Positions 44,754 to 53,682 of a stretch of DNA of 64,000 nt are shown here, piece by piece. The stretch's first letter is position 1; the number at the start of each line of letters is the position of its first letter. Source of the DNA: Enterobacteriaceae bacterium RIT714 (lineage in GTDB: Bacteria; Pseudomonadota; Gammaproteobacteria; Enterobacterales; Enterobacteriaceae); the NCBI GenBank assembly GCA_009668015.1, contig WJYB01000008.1, forward strand, positions 157,886 to 221,885. Direction: 5' to 3'. Below the pieces are notes generated by a model. It was given only the letters and a program-made list of their open reading frames with translations, did not search any database and was not told the origin of the DNA. The translations under genes and the position numbers were made by a program.

Positions 44754-45944
44754 TTACATGACGCGACAGGCAAACCCTTTCAGATACAACCCTTCCGGAT
44801 AGGTAGCGATCACAGGATGATCGGCTGCCTGACGGAACTGCTCTATAAATTGTACATCACGGCCAGCATCTACAGCGGCATCGGCGATCAGTTTCTGAAA
44901 TAAATCGGTGGTCATCAGGCCGGAGCAGGAGAAGGTCAGTAAAATCCCGCCAGGGTTGAGCAGCTGGATGGCGAGCATATTAATGTCTTTATAACCGCGG
45001 CAGGCGCCCATCAGCTGGCTTTTGTTTTCCACAAACTTTGGCGGATCCATCACGATGACGTCGAATTTTTCGCCCTGGTCGCGGTATTTACGCAACAGCT
45101 TAAACACGTCATCGCGCACAAATTCCGCTTTGCTCAGATCCAGTTTGTTCAGCTCGACGTTTTGTTTAGCGATGTCCAGTGCCTCCTGAGAGGTATCCAC
45201 GCTGACAACCTGGCTGCAACCCCCCATCAATGCCGAAACCGCAAAACCACCGGTGTAGGAGAAACAGTTCAGTACGCGTTTATTGGCAACGTACTGACGC
45301 GTGGCCAGGCGGCTGTCGCGCTGATCGAGGTAGTAACCCGTTTTATGGCCACCCTGAATATCGACGTACAGCTTCATACCGTGTTCTTCAATCGGCAGAA
45401 GGGCAGGGGGCAGTTCGCCAGTCACTGTTCCTTGCGTGAGTTCCATTCCCTCTTTCTTACGCACTGCCACATCGCTGCGATCGTAGATAGCACATTCCGG
45501 ATAGAGCGTTTGCAGGGCGCTGATTAACGCCGCACGCTGATATTCAGCGCCTGCGCTCAACAGCTGCAGCACAAGAAAGTTGCCGAAGCGATCGATCGTT
45601 ACGCCCGGCAGACCGTCGGATTCACCTGCAATCAGACGATAGCTGTCCAGCCCGTCACGTTTTGCCAGCCAGTCACGCCACTGCTGAGCCTGCTGCAAAC
45701 GGCGAGTGAAAAAGGCGATGTCGATGGTTTCATCTTTTTCGAAAGACCAGACGCGTGCGCGGATCTGTGATGCCGGCGAGTATGCGCCGCGTGCCAACCA
45801 TTTCCCCTGATGGTCAACGATATCGATGGTTTCACCGAGGCTGGCTTTACCTTCCATGCGTGCAACAGCACCGGAAAATACCCAGGGATGACGGCGCAGT
45901 AATGACTTCTCGCGCCCTTTGGCTAACACTAAACGTACACTCAT
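44754..45944 (-). CDS. rlmI: 23S rRNA m5C1962 methyltransferase RlmI
   Basis: SAM-dependent methyltransferase for C1962 of 23S rRNA. The 396 residues equal E. coli. An N-terminal PUA domain ([25 protein letters not shown]) is followed by an RNA-binding linker and a Rossmann methyltransferase domain with [45 protein letters not shown] and the active-site Cys in [10 protein letters not shown]. Divergent from yccX. Confidence 0.96.
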   Translation of the reverse strand: MSVRLVLAKGREKSLLRRHPWVFSGAVARMEGKASLGETIDIVDHQGKWLARGAYSPASQIRARVWSFEKDETIDIAFFTRRLQQAQQWRDWLAKRDGLDSYRLIAGESDGLPGVTIDRFGNFLVLQLLSAGAEYQRAALISALQTLYPECAIYDRSDVAVRKKEGMELTQGTVTGELPPALLPIEEHGMKLYVDIQGGHKTGYYLDQRDSRLATRQYVANKRVLNCFSYTGGFAVSALMGGCSQVVSVDTSQEALDIAKQNVELNKLDLSKAEFVRDDVFKLLRKYRDQGEKFDVIVMDPPKFVENKSQLMGACRGYKDINMLAIQLLNPGGILLTFSCSGLMTTDLFQKLIADAAVDAGRDVQFIEQFRQAADHPVIATYPEGLYLKGFACRVM

Positions 45945-46036
45945 AATTTGCTATTCTGTCGATTCAATAAATTGGCCGCCATTTTCCCGAGTTCAGTGAG
46001 GAAATGCAACGCGCCAGAGCGATAAGGGGAATGATG

Positions 46037-46318
46037 ATGTCAAAAGTCTGCACAATCGCATGGGTATACGGCACAGTTCAGGGCGTCGGGTTTCGCTACA
46101 GCACGCAGCGAGAAGCCTTACAGCTCGGGCTTAGGGGATATGCGAAGAACATGGATGATGGCAGCGTAGAGGTTGTTGCCTGCGGCGAAGCCGAAAAGGT
46201 GGAGAAATTGATCGCCTGGCTGAAAGCGGGTGGACCGCGCAGTGCGCGGGTTGAAAAGGTCTTAACAGAACCGCATCAACCCGGTCAGGAATACGCCGAC
46301 TTCGGGATTCGTTATTAA
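46037..46318 (+). CDS. yccX: Acylphosphatase YccX
   Basis: Hydrolyses acyl phosphates. The third of three closely spaced ATGs (46031, 46034, 46037) gives [21 protein letters not shown], aligned with E. coli, and 93 residues. The catalytic Arg is in QGVGFRY and the Asn in [13 protein letters not shown]. The 3' end overlaps tusE by 4 bases on the opposite strand. Confidence 0.94.
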   Translation: MSKVCTIAWVYGTVQGVGFRYSTQREALQLGLRGYAKNMDDGSVEVVACGEAEKVEKLIAWLKAGGPRSARVEKVLTEPHQPGQEYADFGIRY

Positions 46319-46644
46319 ATGCATTTCACCGGTTTGGGCAAACCTGCGATTTTAGTCGCCTGCTTTGCCGGACCTTTCGGGAAAAGACGATACAGATAAC
46401 GACTGTTCCCTTTCTCTTCGCCAAACTTATTGGCCATCGCTTTAACCAGCATGCGAATCGCGGGCGAGGTGTTGAACTCCAGATAAAAGTCCCGCACAAA
46501 ACGCACCACTTCCCAGTGTTCTGGCGTCAGGGTGATGGATTCTTGTTCCGCGATCGCTTCCGCCAGCCCTTCACTCCACTGGCTGCTCTCTTTCAGATAG
46601 CCGTCGTTATCGGTCGCTATCTCTTTACCTTCAAAGCTCAACAT
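46315..46644 (-). CDS. tusE: tRNA 2-thiouridine sulfur-relay protein TusE
   Basis: DsrC-family sulfur carrier that takes persulfide from TusBCD and passes it to MnmA for wobble-uridine thiolation. The 109 residues end in KPVKCI, with the sulfur-accepting Cys as penultimate residue. The start [25 protein letters not shown] and [25 protein letters not shown] are typical. Confidence 0.96.
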   Translation of the reverse strand: MLSFEGKEIATDNDGYLKESSQWSEGLAEAIAEQESITLTPEHWEVVRFVRDFYLEFNTSPAIRMLVKAMANKFGEEKGNSRYLYRLFPKGPAKQATKIAGLPKPVKCI

Positions 46645-46683
46645 AATAATTCACACGTCAATCAATAACCCGCGCAGTGTAGC

Positions 46684-46714
46684 AAAAAACAAAGCCCCGC
46701 ATAAAGCGGGGCTT
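46684..46714 (-). terminator. Terminator of yccA
   Basis: Minus-strand stem AAGCCCCGC / GCGGGGCTT around TTTAT, followed by TGTTTTTTGC, 19 bases after the yccA stop. Confidence 0.88.
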
Positions 46715-46732
46715 GATTCAGGCGATACCGTG

Positions 46733-47392
46733 TTAATCGCGGCTTGCGAAGCCCAGAATGCTCAGCAGGCTGACAAAGATATTGTACAGCGAGACATACA
46801 GGCTCACGGTGGCACGGATGTAGTTCGTTTCGCCGCCGTGAATGATGTTGCTGGTTTCATACAGAATGGCACCTGAAGAGATCAGGATGAACACTGCGCT
46901 AATGGCCAGGTGCAGCGCTGGCAACTGCAGGAAGATGTTCGCCACCATCCCAACCAGAACAATCACGATACCGGCCATCAGCATGCCGCCCAGGAAAGAC
47001 ATGTCTTTACGCGTGGTAAGGACATAGGCCGAGCAGCAGAAGAACACCAGCGCAGTACCGCCCAGCGCCATACCGATAACATCCCCCATGCCCGCAGACA
47101 GATAGGCATTGAGGATTGGCCCCAGGATATAGCCCAGGAAACCGGTAAAGGCGAACGCAGACAAAATGCCAACTGGCTTATCCGCCGTTTTGTAGGTCAG
47201 GAACATCAGACCATACATGCCGACCAGGGTCAGAATTAAACCCGGAGAAGGCAGCATCAGTACGGTACTGGCTGTCGCGGTGATCGCGGAGAATGCCAGC
47301 GTCAGGCTTAACATGAAATAGGTGTTTCTCAACACTTTATGGGTGCTGAGTAGCGATGTGCGGTCGCGTGAAGAACTAATAATACGATCCAT
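46733..47392 (-). CDS. yccA: Bax inhibitor-1 family protein YccA (FtsH modulator)
   Basis: Seven-helix inner membrane protein; in E. coli it is an FtsH substrate that, when stabilised, protects SecY from degradation. The 219 residues start with the FtsH-accessible cytosolic tail [23 protein letters not shown] and continue with seven hydrophobic segments and a charged end (GFASRD). The last gene of the K-12-like series before the accessory insertion. Confidence 0.95.
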   Translation of the reverse strand: MDRIISSSRDRTSLLSTHKVLRNTYFMLSLTLAFSAITATASTVLMLPSPGLILTLVGMYGLMFLTYKTADKPVGILSAFAFTGFLGYILGPILNAYLSAGMGDVIGMALGGTALVFFCCSAYVLTTRKDMSFLGGMLMAGIVIVLVGMVANIFLQLPALHLAISAVFILISSGAILYETSNIIHGGETNYIRATVSLYVSLYNIFVSLLSILGFASRD

Positions 47393-47660
47393 GAGTCACT
47401 CTCTTATGACAGATGTAATTAACGGCAAGAATAGAAAAGGTCGCGCCGGTTACAAAGTGGTTTTACCCATCTTTACTCAAAGCGTTAGCGCAGACGCTGG
47501 TGCTTTCTTTCAAAGAAATCCTTTTCAACAGTATGAATGTTGGTATCGCAAAATTATTCAGATCGACATCTTATAGGTTACTGAAAAGTATTGCCTTATT
47601 AAAATTAGAGCGCTAAGAGTGAGTGCGTATTGTCAGAAAACAAACAATAAGGCGTATAAA

Positions 47661-49289
47661 ATGAAATTACCCTCACGAACTCACTTTACGCTCTCTTTAC
47701 TGACAGCGGGCATTTTGTGTGCAAGCACAACGGCTCTGGCTGCCAGTGTGCCAGCAGGAACACAGCTGGCAGAGAAGCAGGAGCTGGTCAGAAATAATGG
47801 CAGTGAACCGGCATCGCTTGATCCGCACAAAGTCGAAAGCGACGTCGAATTCAATATTATCAGTGATATGTTCGAAGGACTGGTGAGCGTCTCTCCTCAA
47901 GGTGAGATCCAGCCGCGACTGGCGGAAAAATGGCAGAATAAAGACAATACCATCTGGACCTTCCATTTACGTCCGGGCATCACCTGGAGTGATGGTACTG
48001 CCATTACGGCTCAGGATGTGGTCTGGAGCTGGCAGCGTCTGGTCGATCCCAAAACGGCGTCACCCTACGCCAGTTACCCCGGTAACATGCACATTATGAA
48101 TGCCGCTGATATCGCACAGGGCAAAAAAGCACCCGCCACCATGGGAGTTAAAGCCATAAACGATACCACCCTCGAAGTGACGTTGACCCAGCCTAACGCG
48201 GCGTTTCTGGCGATGCTGGCGCACCCCTCGCTGGTTCCGGTAGATAAAGTGCTGATTGGTCGCTTCGGTGAGAAATGGACCAAGCCGGAGCATTTTGTCA
48301 GCAGCGGCGCGTACAAACTCACGCAGTGGGTTGTGAACGAACGCATAGTGGCGGAGCGTAATCCACGTTACTGGGATAATGCCCATACCGTCATCAATAA
48401 AGTGACGTATCTGCCTATTACCTCCGAAGCCTCGGACGTGAACCGTTACAAGGCGGGCGAGATCGACATTGCGTATACCGTGCCGATCAACCAGTTTGGC
48501 CAGTTAAAGAAAACCCTGGGCGATGAACTGGATGTTTCACCGCAGCTGGCTACCTATTATTACGAATTCAATACAACCCGACCGCCATTTAATGATGTGC
48601 GCGTGCGCAAGGCGCTGAATATGGCGCTGGATAAGGACATCATCGCCGGGAAAGTTCTCGGGCAGGGTCAACGTCCGGCATGGGTCATCAGCCAGCCTGA
48701 TATTGGCGGCGTCAAATTGCACGGACCTGAATATGCCAGCTGGCCGATTGATAAGCGCATCGCCGAAGCCAAAAAGCTGCTCAATGAGGCAGGATTCAAC
48801 GACAGCCATCCTTTGAGCTTTAATCTGCTCTATAACACTTCAGAATCGCATCAGCGCATCGCCATCGCGGCCAGTTCGATGTGGAAGAAAAACCTCGGCG
48901 TGGAAGCAAAACTGCAAAATCAGGAATGGAAAACCATGCTGGACACCATGCACACGCATAATTTTGACGCCGTGCGTTATGCCTGGATTGCAGATTATGA
49001 CGATGCCGCTACGTTCCTGAATAACTTCCGCACTGGCGACAGCGAAAATACCAGCCAGTACAGCAACCCGGCGTATGACAAAGCGCTTGCCGATGCCGCG
49101 AAAGCCAAAACAACCGAGGCGCGCGGGCAGTTGTATCAGCAGGCAGAAGATCTGCTGGGCCAGGATGTACCCGCTATTCCGGTTTACCACTACGTTCGCA
49201 CACACCTGGTTAAACCGTGGGTGGGGGGATTCACGCCAGATAAACTGGGTTATTACTTCACGAAAGACATGTACATCAAAAAGCACTAG
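47661..49289 (+). CDS. Orphan OppA/MppA-like peptide-binding protein
   Basis: Periplasmic solute-binding protein of family 5 (SBP_bac_5). The ATG at 47661 gives 542 residues with signal peptide MKLPSRTHFTLSLLTAGILC...ALA; a start at 47619 would add 14 residues and spoil it. Mature segments align with OppA: AEKQELVRNNGSEPASLDPHK, KWTKPEHFVSSGAYKL, VNRYKAGEIDIAY, YYYEFNTTRPPFNDVRVRKALNMALD and the C-terminal LVKPWVGGFT. No permease or ATPase gene is adjacent, so it probably feeds an Opp/Dpp-type transporter encoded elsewhere. K-12 has no gene here. The ligand is not predictable; oligopeptides or murein peptides are likely. Confidence 0.85.
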   Translation: MKLPSRTHFTLSLLTAGILCASTTALAASVPAGTQLAEKQELVRNNGSEPASLDPHKVESDVEFNIISDMFEGLVSVSPQGEIQPRLAEKWQNKDNTIWTFHLRPGITWSDGTAITAQDVVWSWQRLVDPKTASPYASYPGNMHIMNAADIAQGKKAPATMGVKAINDTTLEVTLTQPNAAFLAMLAHPSLVPVDKVLIGRFGEKWTKPEHFVSSGAYKLTQWVVNERIVAERNPRYWDNAHTVINKVTYLPITSEASDVNRYKAGEIDIAYTVPINQFGQLKKTLGDELDVSPQLATYYYEFNTTRPPFNDVRVRKALNMALDKDIIAGKVLGQGQRPAWVISQPDIGGVKLHGPEYASWPIDKRIAEAKKLLNEAGFNDSHPLSFNLLYNTSESHQRIAIAASSMWKKNLGVEAKLQNQEWKTMLDTMHTHNFDAVRYAWIADYDDAATFLNNFRTGDSENTSQYSNPAYDKALADAAKAKTTEARGQLYQQAEDLLGQDVPAIPVYHYVRTHLVKPWVGGFTPDKLGYYFTKDMYIKKH

Positions 49290-49434
49290 GTCGTTAATCT
49301 AAGATTTTGTGCTGATAAAATGGCCATTCCGTTGTTATTTCAACCGATTGATAGCGTTTTGGCTATTTTTAAAGCAAACGAACACATTGATGCTTTACAC
49401 GAAGAACCGAGGTGTTTATAGTGCGCCCCATACC

Positions 49435-49522
49435 GGAAGCGTGGCCGAGCGGTTGAAGGCACCGGTCTTGAAAACCGGCGACCCGAAAGGGTTCTAGAGT
49501 TCGAATCTCTACGCTTCCGCCA
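49435..49522 (+). tRNA. serT: tRNA-Ser (anticodon TGA)
   Basis: An 88-base class II tRNA: acceptor arms GGAAGCG / CGCTTCC, discriminator G and encoded CCA; D-loop sequence TGGCCGAGCGGTTGAAGGC; anticodon stem CCGGT / ACCGG with loop CTTGAAA (anticodon TGA at 49469-49471); long variable arm; and TTCGAAT in the T arm. It reads UCA and related codons. In K-12 serT occupies the same place after yccA, followed by hyaA, which is absent here. Confidence 0.98.
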
Positions 49523-49528
49523 AACATA

Positions 49529-49564
49529 ACAAGGGCTTACAGAAATGTAAGCCCTTGTGCTTTT
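49529..49564 (+). terminator. Terminator of serT
   Basis: A perfect 12-base stem (ACAAGGGCTTAC / GTAAGCCCTTGT, six-base loop) followed by GCTTTT, starting 7 bases after the tRNA. Confidence 0.9.
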
Positions 49565-49693
49565 GGGGGGTTGGAATATTCTGTTGGTATATTCCCGATG
49601 GATCAGTGTTGCGAAAGCAGCATATTAATTTCCGCGATCGTCATTTTTTTCAGCTCTATCCGCGTAAAATAACAGCCCCTGCTTTTCCAGCCA

Positions 49694-49910
49694 CTTATAA
49701 TCCTGACGCCATTCGCTAATGGTCTTCCTGGCATGACTGACGTCGCTGAACCCGTGCTCATTCAGGCATGCATCGCGAAAGCGTCCGTTAAAACGTTCAA
49801 TACATACGTTCTGTGTCGGCTTGCCGGACTGGATAAGCCGCTGCTCCACGTCATGCTCATAAGCCAACTGGTCATGTGCTCTGCAGGTAAACTCCGGCCC
49901 TGATCGGTCC
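49694..49910 (-). pseudogene. IS3-family transposase (OrfB) remnant
   Basis: Inside an open frame on the minus strand (49625-50041), about 70 residues match the C-terminal integrase core of IS3-family OrfB: GPEFTCRAHDQLAYEHDVEQ, then IQSGKPTQNVCIERFNGRFRD, which contains the last catalytic Glu, then FSDVSHARKTISEWRQDYK. The usual ending (a DYN.VRPHSSLGY-type motif) is absent, and the sequence before GPEF does not read as transposase, so both ends are lost. No terminal inverted repeats were found. It marks past insertion activity just after serT. Confidence 0.8.
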
Positions 49911-50078
49911 TGTCGTATCGTAGCCCAATAGCCGCGAAACAGCGCAATGCTGGCCCCCCAAACACTTTCTTCGCTCCAGCGCCCCAATACAGTGCACTTA
50001 TCCCAGTCTCTCTCCCTAAAACAGTGAAACCCAACCCCCACAAACTCTCAACTCATTAATATTCAACAAATAAAATTC

Positions 50079-50094
50079 TGGCACATACCTTGCT
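50079..50094 (+). promoter_or_regulatory. Sigma-54 (RpoN) type promoter of the guanidine operon
   Basis: TGGCACATACCTTGCT matches the sigma-54 consensus TGGCAC-N5-TTGCW at every specified position, with GG and GC ten bases apart. It predicts a transcription start near 50105, some 30-35 bases before the riboswitch. Sigma-54 promoters need an enhancer-binding activator such as NtrC. A convincing upstream NtrC site was not found by eye in the IS-derived DNA. Confidence 0.82.
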
Positions 50095-50135
50095 TAATTA
50101 AACCTGAAAGGGCAGCACCACACAATTTGATCAAT

Positions 50136-50232
50136 AGCTGGCTAGGGTTCCGGTTCACTGCGGTGAATGGCTGGTCCAAGAGCTGGCGACCTCTGAGAGG
50201 TTACACGGCGGGACAAAAGCCCGGGAGACAGC
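50136..50232 (+). ncRNA. Guanidine-I riboswitch (ykkC class)
   Basis: The conserved ykkC elements occur in order: CTAGGGTTCCG (50142-50152), a TTCAC/GTGAA hairpin, CTGGTCCAAGAG (50171-50182), an ACCTC-TGA-GAGGT hairpin (50189-50201), then ACACGGCGGGACAAAAGCCC and GGGAGA (50203-50228). Outer GCTG (50137-50140) and CAGC (50229-50232) can close P1. The aptamer senses free guanidinium. It sits in the leader of a guanidine/urea carboxylase operon, a well-established genomic context for this class. Confidence 0.93.
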
Positions 50233-50266
50233 AGCACCAATTGGTGTCGCGCTGCCCCCTAATTTT
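50229..50266 (+). promoter_or_regulatory. Probable expression platform of the guanidine-I riboswitch
   Basis: Right after the aptamer, CACCAATTGGTG (50235-50246) forms a self-complementary stem within GCAGCACC...GGTGTCGCGCTGC, followed by CCCCCTAATTTTG, a terminator-like arrangement that shares the 3' strand of P1. GCTGCCC (50251-50257) is also perfectly complementary to GGGCAGC (50110-50116) in the leader 5' end, allowing a long-range alternative pairing. Mechanism inferred, not shown. Confidence 0.55.
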
Positions 50267-50286
50267 GTGCCACTCAGAGGTCAAGC

Positions 50287-51345
50287 ATGAAGAAAACGTC
50301 CTTACTCCGCACTCTCGTACTGTCGCTGGCGATGCTTGTCAGTCTCCCTACCGTTGCGGCGGTGAAAAAAGAGTTCAACATCTGCTGGACCCTCTACGCA
50401 GGGTGGATGCCCTGGGGCACCATCAGCAGCAACAAAATCATCGATAAATGGGCTGACAAGTACGGTATCAAAATCAACGTCGTGCAGCTCAATGACTACA
50501 TCGAATCCATCAATCAGTACACCGCGGGCCAGTTCGACGGCTGCACCATGACCAATATGGATGCGCTCACCATTCCGGCGGCGGGGGGAGTAGACACCAC
50601 CGCGCTGATCCTCGGCAGCTACTCGGAAGGTAACGATGGTGTCGTCATGAAAGGCGAGGGCAAAACCCTTAATGACCTGAAAGGGATGAAGATCTACTTG
50701 CCCGAACTCTCCGTCTCTCACTATCTGCTGGTGCGTGGCCTGGAAAAAGCCGGGCTAGCGGAGAAAGACGTCACTGTGGTTAATACCTCAGACGCGGATA
50801 TCGTTTCGGCGTTCGGCACCTCTGGCGTGCAGGCCACCGTAGCCTGGAACCCGCAGCTCGCCGTCATAAAAGGTACGCCTAAAACCACCGAAGTTTTCAG
50901 CTCCTCGCAGGTGCCGGGCGAGCTTATCGACATGATGGTGGTTAACAGCGAAACCCTGAAAGACAACCCGGCGCTCGGCAAAGCGTTGACCGGGGCATGG
51001 TACGAAATGATGGGCCTGATGAAAGCCCACGACGCTAACGCATTAAATGCAATGGCCGCCGCCTCTGGTACCGATCTGGCCGGGTATCAGGCGCAGCTGA
51101 AAACTACCCACCTGTTCTATACCCCCCAGGACAACCTGGCCTTTATCACCTCGCCAGAGCTGGCGAAAACCATGCAGCGCGTGGCTTCGTTCTCTTTTGA
51201 TAAAGGGCTGCTGGGCGACGGAGCGCAAAGCGCGGACTTTATCGGCATGAGTTTACCTGGAAATGTCACGCAGGGCGATGCCGACAACGTCAAGCTGCGA
51301 TTTGACGACAGCTTCGTGAAAATGGCTGCCGCGGGCCAGCTGTGA
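50287..51345 (+). CDS. ABC transporter substrate-binding protein, probable guanidine receptor
   Basis: Periplasmic binding protein of the NitT/TauT type often annotated as a putative urea ABC transporter component. The 352 residues start with signal peptide MKKTSLLRTLVLSLAMLVS...VAA. The mature protein begins FNICWTLYAGWMPWGTISS, with Trp and Tyr residues near the expected ligand site, and has GQFDGCTMTNMDALTIPAAGG and IYLPELSVSHYLLVRGLEKAG segments typical of the fold. It is the first gene after the guanidine-I riboswitch. Guanidine as ligand is inferred from operon and riboswitch; urea or related amidines remain possible. Confidence 0.85.
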   Translation: MKKTSLLRTLVLSLAMLVSLPTVAAVKKEFNICWTLYAGWMPWGTISSNKIIDKWADKYGIKINVVQLNDYIESINQYTAGQFDGCTMTNMDALTIPAAGGVDTTALILGSYSEGNDGVVMKGEGKTLNDLKGMKIYLPELSVSHYLLVRGLEKAGLAEKDVTVVNTSDADIVSAFGTSGVQATVAWNPQLAVIKGTPKTTEVFSSSQVPGELIDMMVVNSETLKDNPALGKALTGAWYEMMGLMKAHDANALNAMAAASGTDLAGYQAQLKTTHLFYTPQDNLAFITSPELAKTMQRVASFSFDKGLLGDGAQSADFIGMSLPGNVTQGDADNVKLRFDDSFVKMAAAGQL

Positions 51346-51362
51346 TGAGTGGCGGAGTCTCC

Positions 51363-52178
51363 ATGCGACAGATTAATCGCCATCCTACTTCAGGCATGCG
51401 GCTGATACTGGTGATGCTGCCATTCGTTCTGCTGCTTGCCACGTACTTCTTTGGCTCTGCGGTGCGGCTAGAGGCCAACCCGCACGACAAGCTGCTGCCC
51501 GGCCTGCAGCAGATGCTGGACGCGCTCTCCCGGATGGCGTTTACCCCGGATAAGCGCAGCGGTGAGTACCTTTTCTGGGTTGATACCCTGATGAGCCTGG
51601 CGCGCCTGCTGGTGGGGCTCGCGATTGCGTCGCTCATCGGCCTCTGCATCGGCGTCAGCTCCGGCGTCTTACCTCTGTGGCGCGCGTCGCTGTCGCCGCT
51701 GATGACGGTGCTGTCGATGATCCCGCCGCTGGCGATTTTACCGGTACTGTTTATCGTTTTCGGGCTGGATGAGCTGTCGAAGGTGATGCTGATCGTTATC
51801 GGCATCACGCCGATGCTGGCGCGTGATCTGGAGCATCGTGCCTGCGAAATCCCATCGGAAATACTGATTAAAGCCCAGACGCTGGGTGCGAACAGCTGGA
51901 CGCTGGTGCTGCGGGTGGTGCTGCCACAGCTGCTGTCACGCCTGCTCACCTCGCTGCGTCTGCTGCTGGGATCCGCGTGGTTGTTCCTGATCTCGGCGGA
52001 GGCAATATCCTCAACGGCCGGGCTGGGCTACCGCATTTTCCTCGTGCGTCGCTATATGGCCATGGACGTGATTATTCCGTACGTCCTGTGGATCACGTTG
52101 CTGGCCTGGTTAATGGATCTGTCGCTGCGCAAGCTGCATAAAACCTGTTTTCCCTGGTCGGAAGGAGGGAAGGCATGA
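51363..52178 (+). CDS. ABC transporter permease, probable guanidine importer
   Basis: NitT/TauT-type (BPD_transp_1) permease. The ATG at 51363 is preceded by GCGGAG at suitable spacing and gives 271 residues; an ATG at 51345, overlapping the previous stop as TGATG, is an alternative. Hydrophobic segments include LILVMLPFVLLLATYFFGSAV, LARLLVGLAIASLIGLCIGV, LMTVLSMIPPLAILPVLFIVFG and LLLGSAWLFLISAEAI. The ATPase-contact region is SEILIKAQTLGANSWTLVLRVVLPQ. Overlaps the ATPase gene by 4 bases. Confidence 0.87.
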   Translation: MRQINRHPTSGMRLILVMLPFVLLLATYFFGSAVRLEANPHDKLLPGLQQMLDALSRMAFTPDKRSGEYLFWVDTLMSLARLLVGLAIASLIGLCIGVSSGVLPLWRASLSPLMTVLSMIPPLAILPVLFIVFGLDELSKVMLIVIGITPMLARDLEHRACEIPSEILIKAQTLGANSWTLVLRVVLPQLLSRLLTSLRLLLGSAWLFLISAEAISSTAGLGYRIFLVRRYMAMDVIIPYVLWITLLAWLMDLSLRKLHKTCFPWSEGGKA

Positions 52179-52951
52179 GCTTTATTACCATCAACAATAT
52201 CTGGCAAGAGTACGGCGACCATGTGGTGCTGGAGCGCTTGAGTCTGCAAGTGAAAGAGGGTGAGTTCTGCTCGATGGTTGGCGCGTCTGGCTGCGGGAAA
52301 TCGACGTTTCTGCGTCTGCTGCTCGGCCAGGAAGCACCGAGCCGCGGGTCAATTACGCTGGACGGCAAGCCGTTGCGCCCCGAACCGGACAGCAGCCGCG
52401 GCGTGGTGTTTCAGCGGTACTCTGTTTTCCCACACCTCAGCGCGCTGGATAACGTCACCATTGGCCTCGAACTGCCGCAATCACCGCTATTCGGGCGGCT
52501 GTTTGGCGCCCAAAAACGCGCCGCGCGCGAGCGGGCTGCGGAGATGCTGGAAACAGTCGGCCTCGGGCACGCGATGGATAAATACCCGGCGCAGCTCTCC
52601 GGCGGTATGCAGCAGCGCTTAGCCATCGCCCAGGCGTTCATTATGCAGCCGCGCGTGCTGCTGCTTGATGAGCCTTTTGGTGCGCTGGATCCTGGCATCC
52701 GTAAAGACATGCACGCGCTGCTGCTGCAACTGTGGGGCGAAACCCGGATGACCGTCTTTATGGTCACGCACGATCTGTCTGAGGGCTTCAACCTCGGCAC
52801 CCGCCTGCTGGTGTTCGACAAAGTGCGCATCGACCCGCAGGCACCGAATGCTTTTGGTGCGCGCATTACCTATGACATCCCGCTCAACGAGACGCGGCTT
52901 TCCGCGCTGAGCGGCGCAGCTCACAATAACGTTTATGCCTTAAGAGGTTAA
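52175..52951 (+). CDS. ABC transporter ATPase, probable guanidine importer
   Basis: NitT/TauT-type import ATPase that energises the permease. The 258 residues contain Walker A (GASGCGKSTFLRLLLG), Q-loop (VVFQRYSVFPHL), signature (LSGGMQQRLAIAQAF), Walker B (VLLLDEPFGALD) and the switch His (MVTHDLSEGF). It starts within the permease stop codon (ATGA) and ends 4 bases before the next gene, so the importer and enzyme genes are one transcription unit. Confidence 0.88.
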   Translation: MSFITINNIWQEYGDHVVLERLSLQVKEGEFCSMVGASGCGKSTFLRLLLGQEAPSRGSITLDGKPLRPEPDSSRGVVFQRYSVFPHLSALDNVTIGLELPQSPLFGRLFGAQKRAARERAAEMLETVGLGHAMDKYPAQLSGGMQQRLAIAQAFIMQPRVLLLDEPFGALDPGIRKDMHALLLQLWGETRMTVFMVTHDLSEGFNLGTRLLVFDKVRIDPQAPNAFGARITYDIPLNETRLSALSGAAHNNVYALRG

Positions 52952-52955
52952 TCCA

Positions 52956-53672
52956 ATGAATACGAAAACACTGTTGCGCGAAGAGATCCTGCCCGGCGGC
53001 GGACACCTCTCGTTCGTGCTCAAGCGCGGGCAGATCCTGCGCATGACGGACACGGACGGCGGGGCGAACGTCAGTCTGCTGATGCTTAACCCGCTCCACA
53101 AAAGCGAGCGACTTAACCTGCCCGATACGCTGAAAGGTCAGCACACCGCGCGGCTGACCACCGGGCACTGCTTTTACTCCGACATGGGCTGCGTGCTGGC
53201 GGGCATTATCGCCGACACCAGCGGTTGGCACGATCCGTTTGGAGGCGTGTTGAATGCGCAGGAAGTGGCGGAAAAATACGGCCAGGGGCGCTATCAGGAA
53301 TTGCGTAACGTTTTCTATCGCAACGGAACCGACAACCTGCTAGTGGAGATGGGCAAGTGGGATCTCAACCTTGAGGACCTGCTAATGGTGGTCAACTTCT
53401 TCAGCAAGGTCACGGTGGATGTCAGCGGGCAGTTCAGCTTCCACAGCAATCATTCGCTGCCGGGCAGCTACGTCGAGCTGTTTGCACCGATGGACACGCT
53501 TATCGTGATGACCGCGCTGCAGCACCCGATGGATCCGTCCCGAGAGTATGCCCCGCGCCCGGTGCAGCTGAGCTGGCGACAGGCGGAGGATGAAGAGAGC
53601 GCAATCAACGCGCTGTGCACGCGCCCGGAAAACGAACGCGCCATCGCCAACACTCACCTTTTTGCCCTGTAA
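52956..53672 (+). CDS. DUF1989 protein, carboxyguanidine deiminase subunit candidate (urea carboxylase-associated protein 1)
   Basis: One of two paralogous DUF1989 proteins that accompany guanidine/urea carboxylases. In Pseudomonas syringae such a pair (CgdAB) forms carboxyguanidine deiminase, converting N-carboxyguanidine to allophanate and ammonia. The 238 residues share with the next gene product a GQ.LR..D..G.....L..N pattern, and [13 protein letters not shown] aligns with its [12 protein letters not shown]. The Cys residues of the paralogue are replaced (Ser in ADTSG, no CxC later), suggesting a structural or regulatory partner role. By size and order this is the UAAP1 type; which Cgd letter it corresponds to I cannot assign. 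Confidence 0.85.
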   Translation: MNTKTLLREEILPGGGHLSFVLKRGQILRMTDTDGGANVSLLMLNPLHKSERLNLPDTLKGQHTARLTTGHCFYSDMGCVLAGIIADTSGWHDPFGGVLNAQEVAEKYGQGRYQELRNVFYRNGTDNLLVEMGKWDLNLEDLLMVVNFFSKVTVDVSGQFSFHSNHSLPGSYVELFAPMDTLIVMTALQHPMDPSREYAPRPVQLSWRQAEDEESAINALCTRPENERAIANTHLFAL

Positions 53673-53682
53673 GGAGCCGCAG

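Noticed and set aside
47393..47660. Short frames in the yccA to binding-protein spacer (for example 47322-47576)
   Set aside because: No ribosome binding site or composition typical of genes, and this one begins inside the start of yccA on the other strand; more likely promoter DNA for the two divergent genes.
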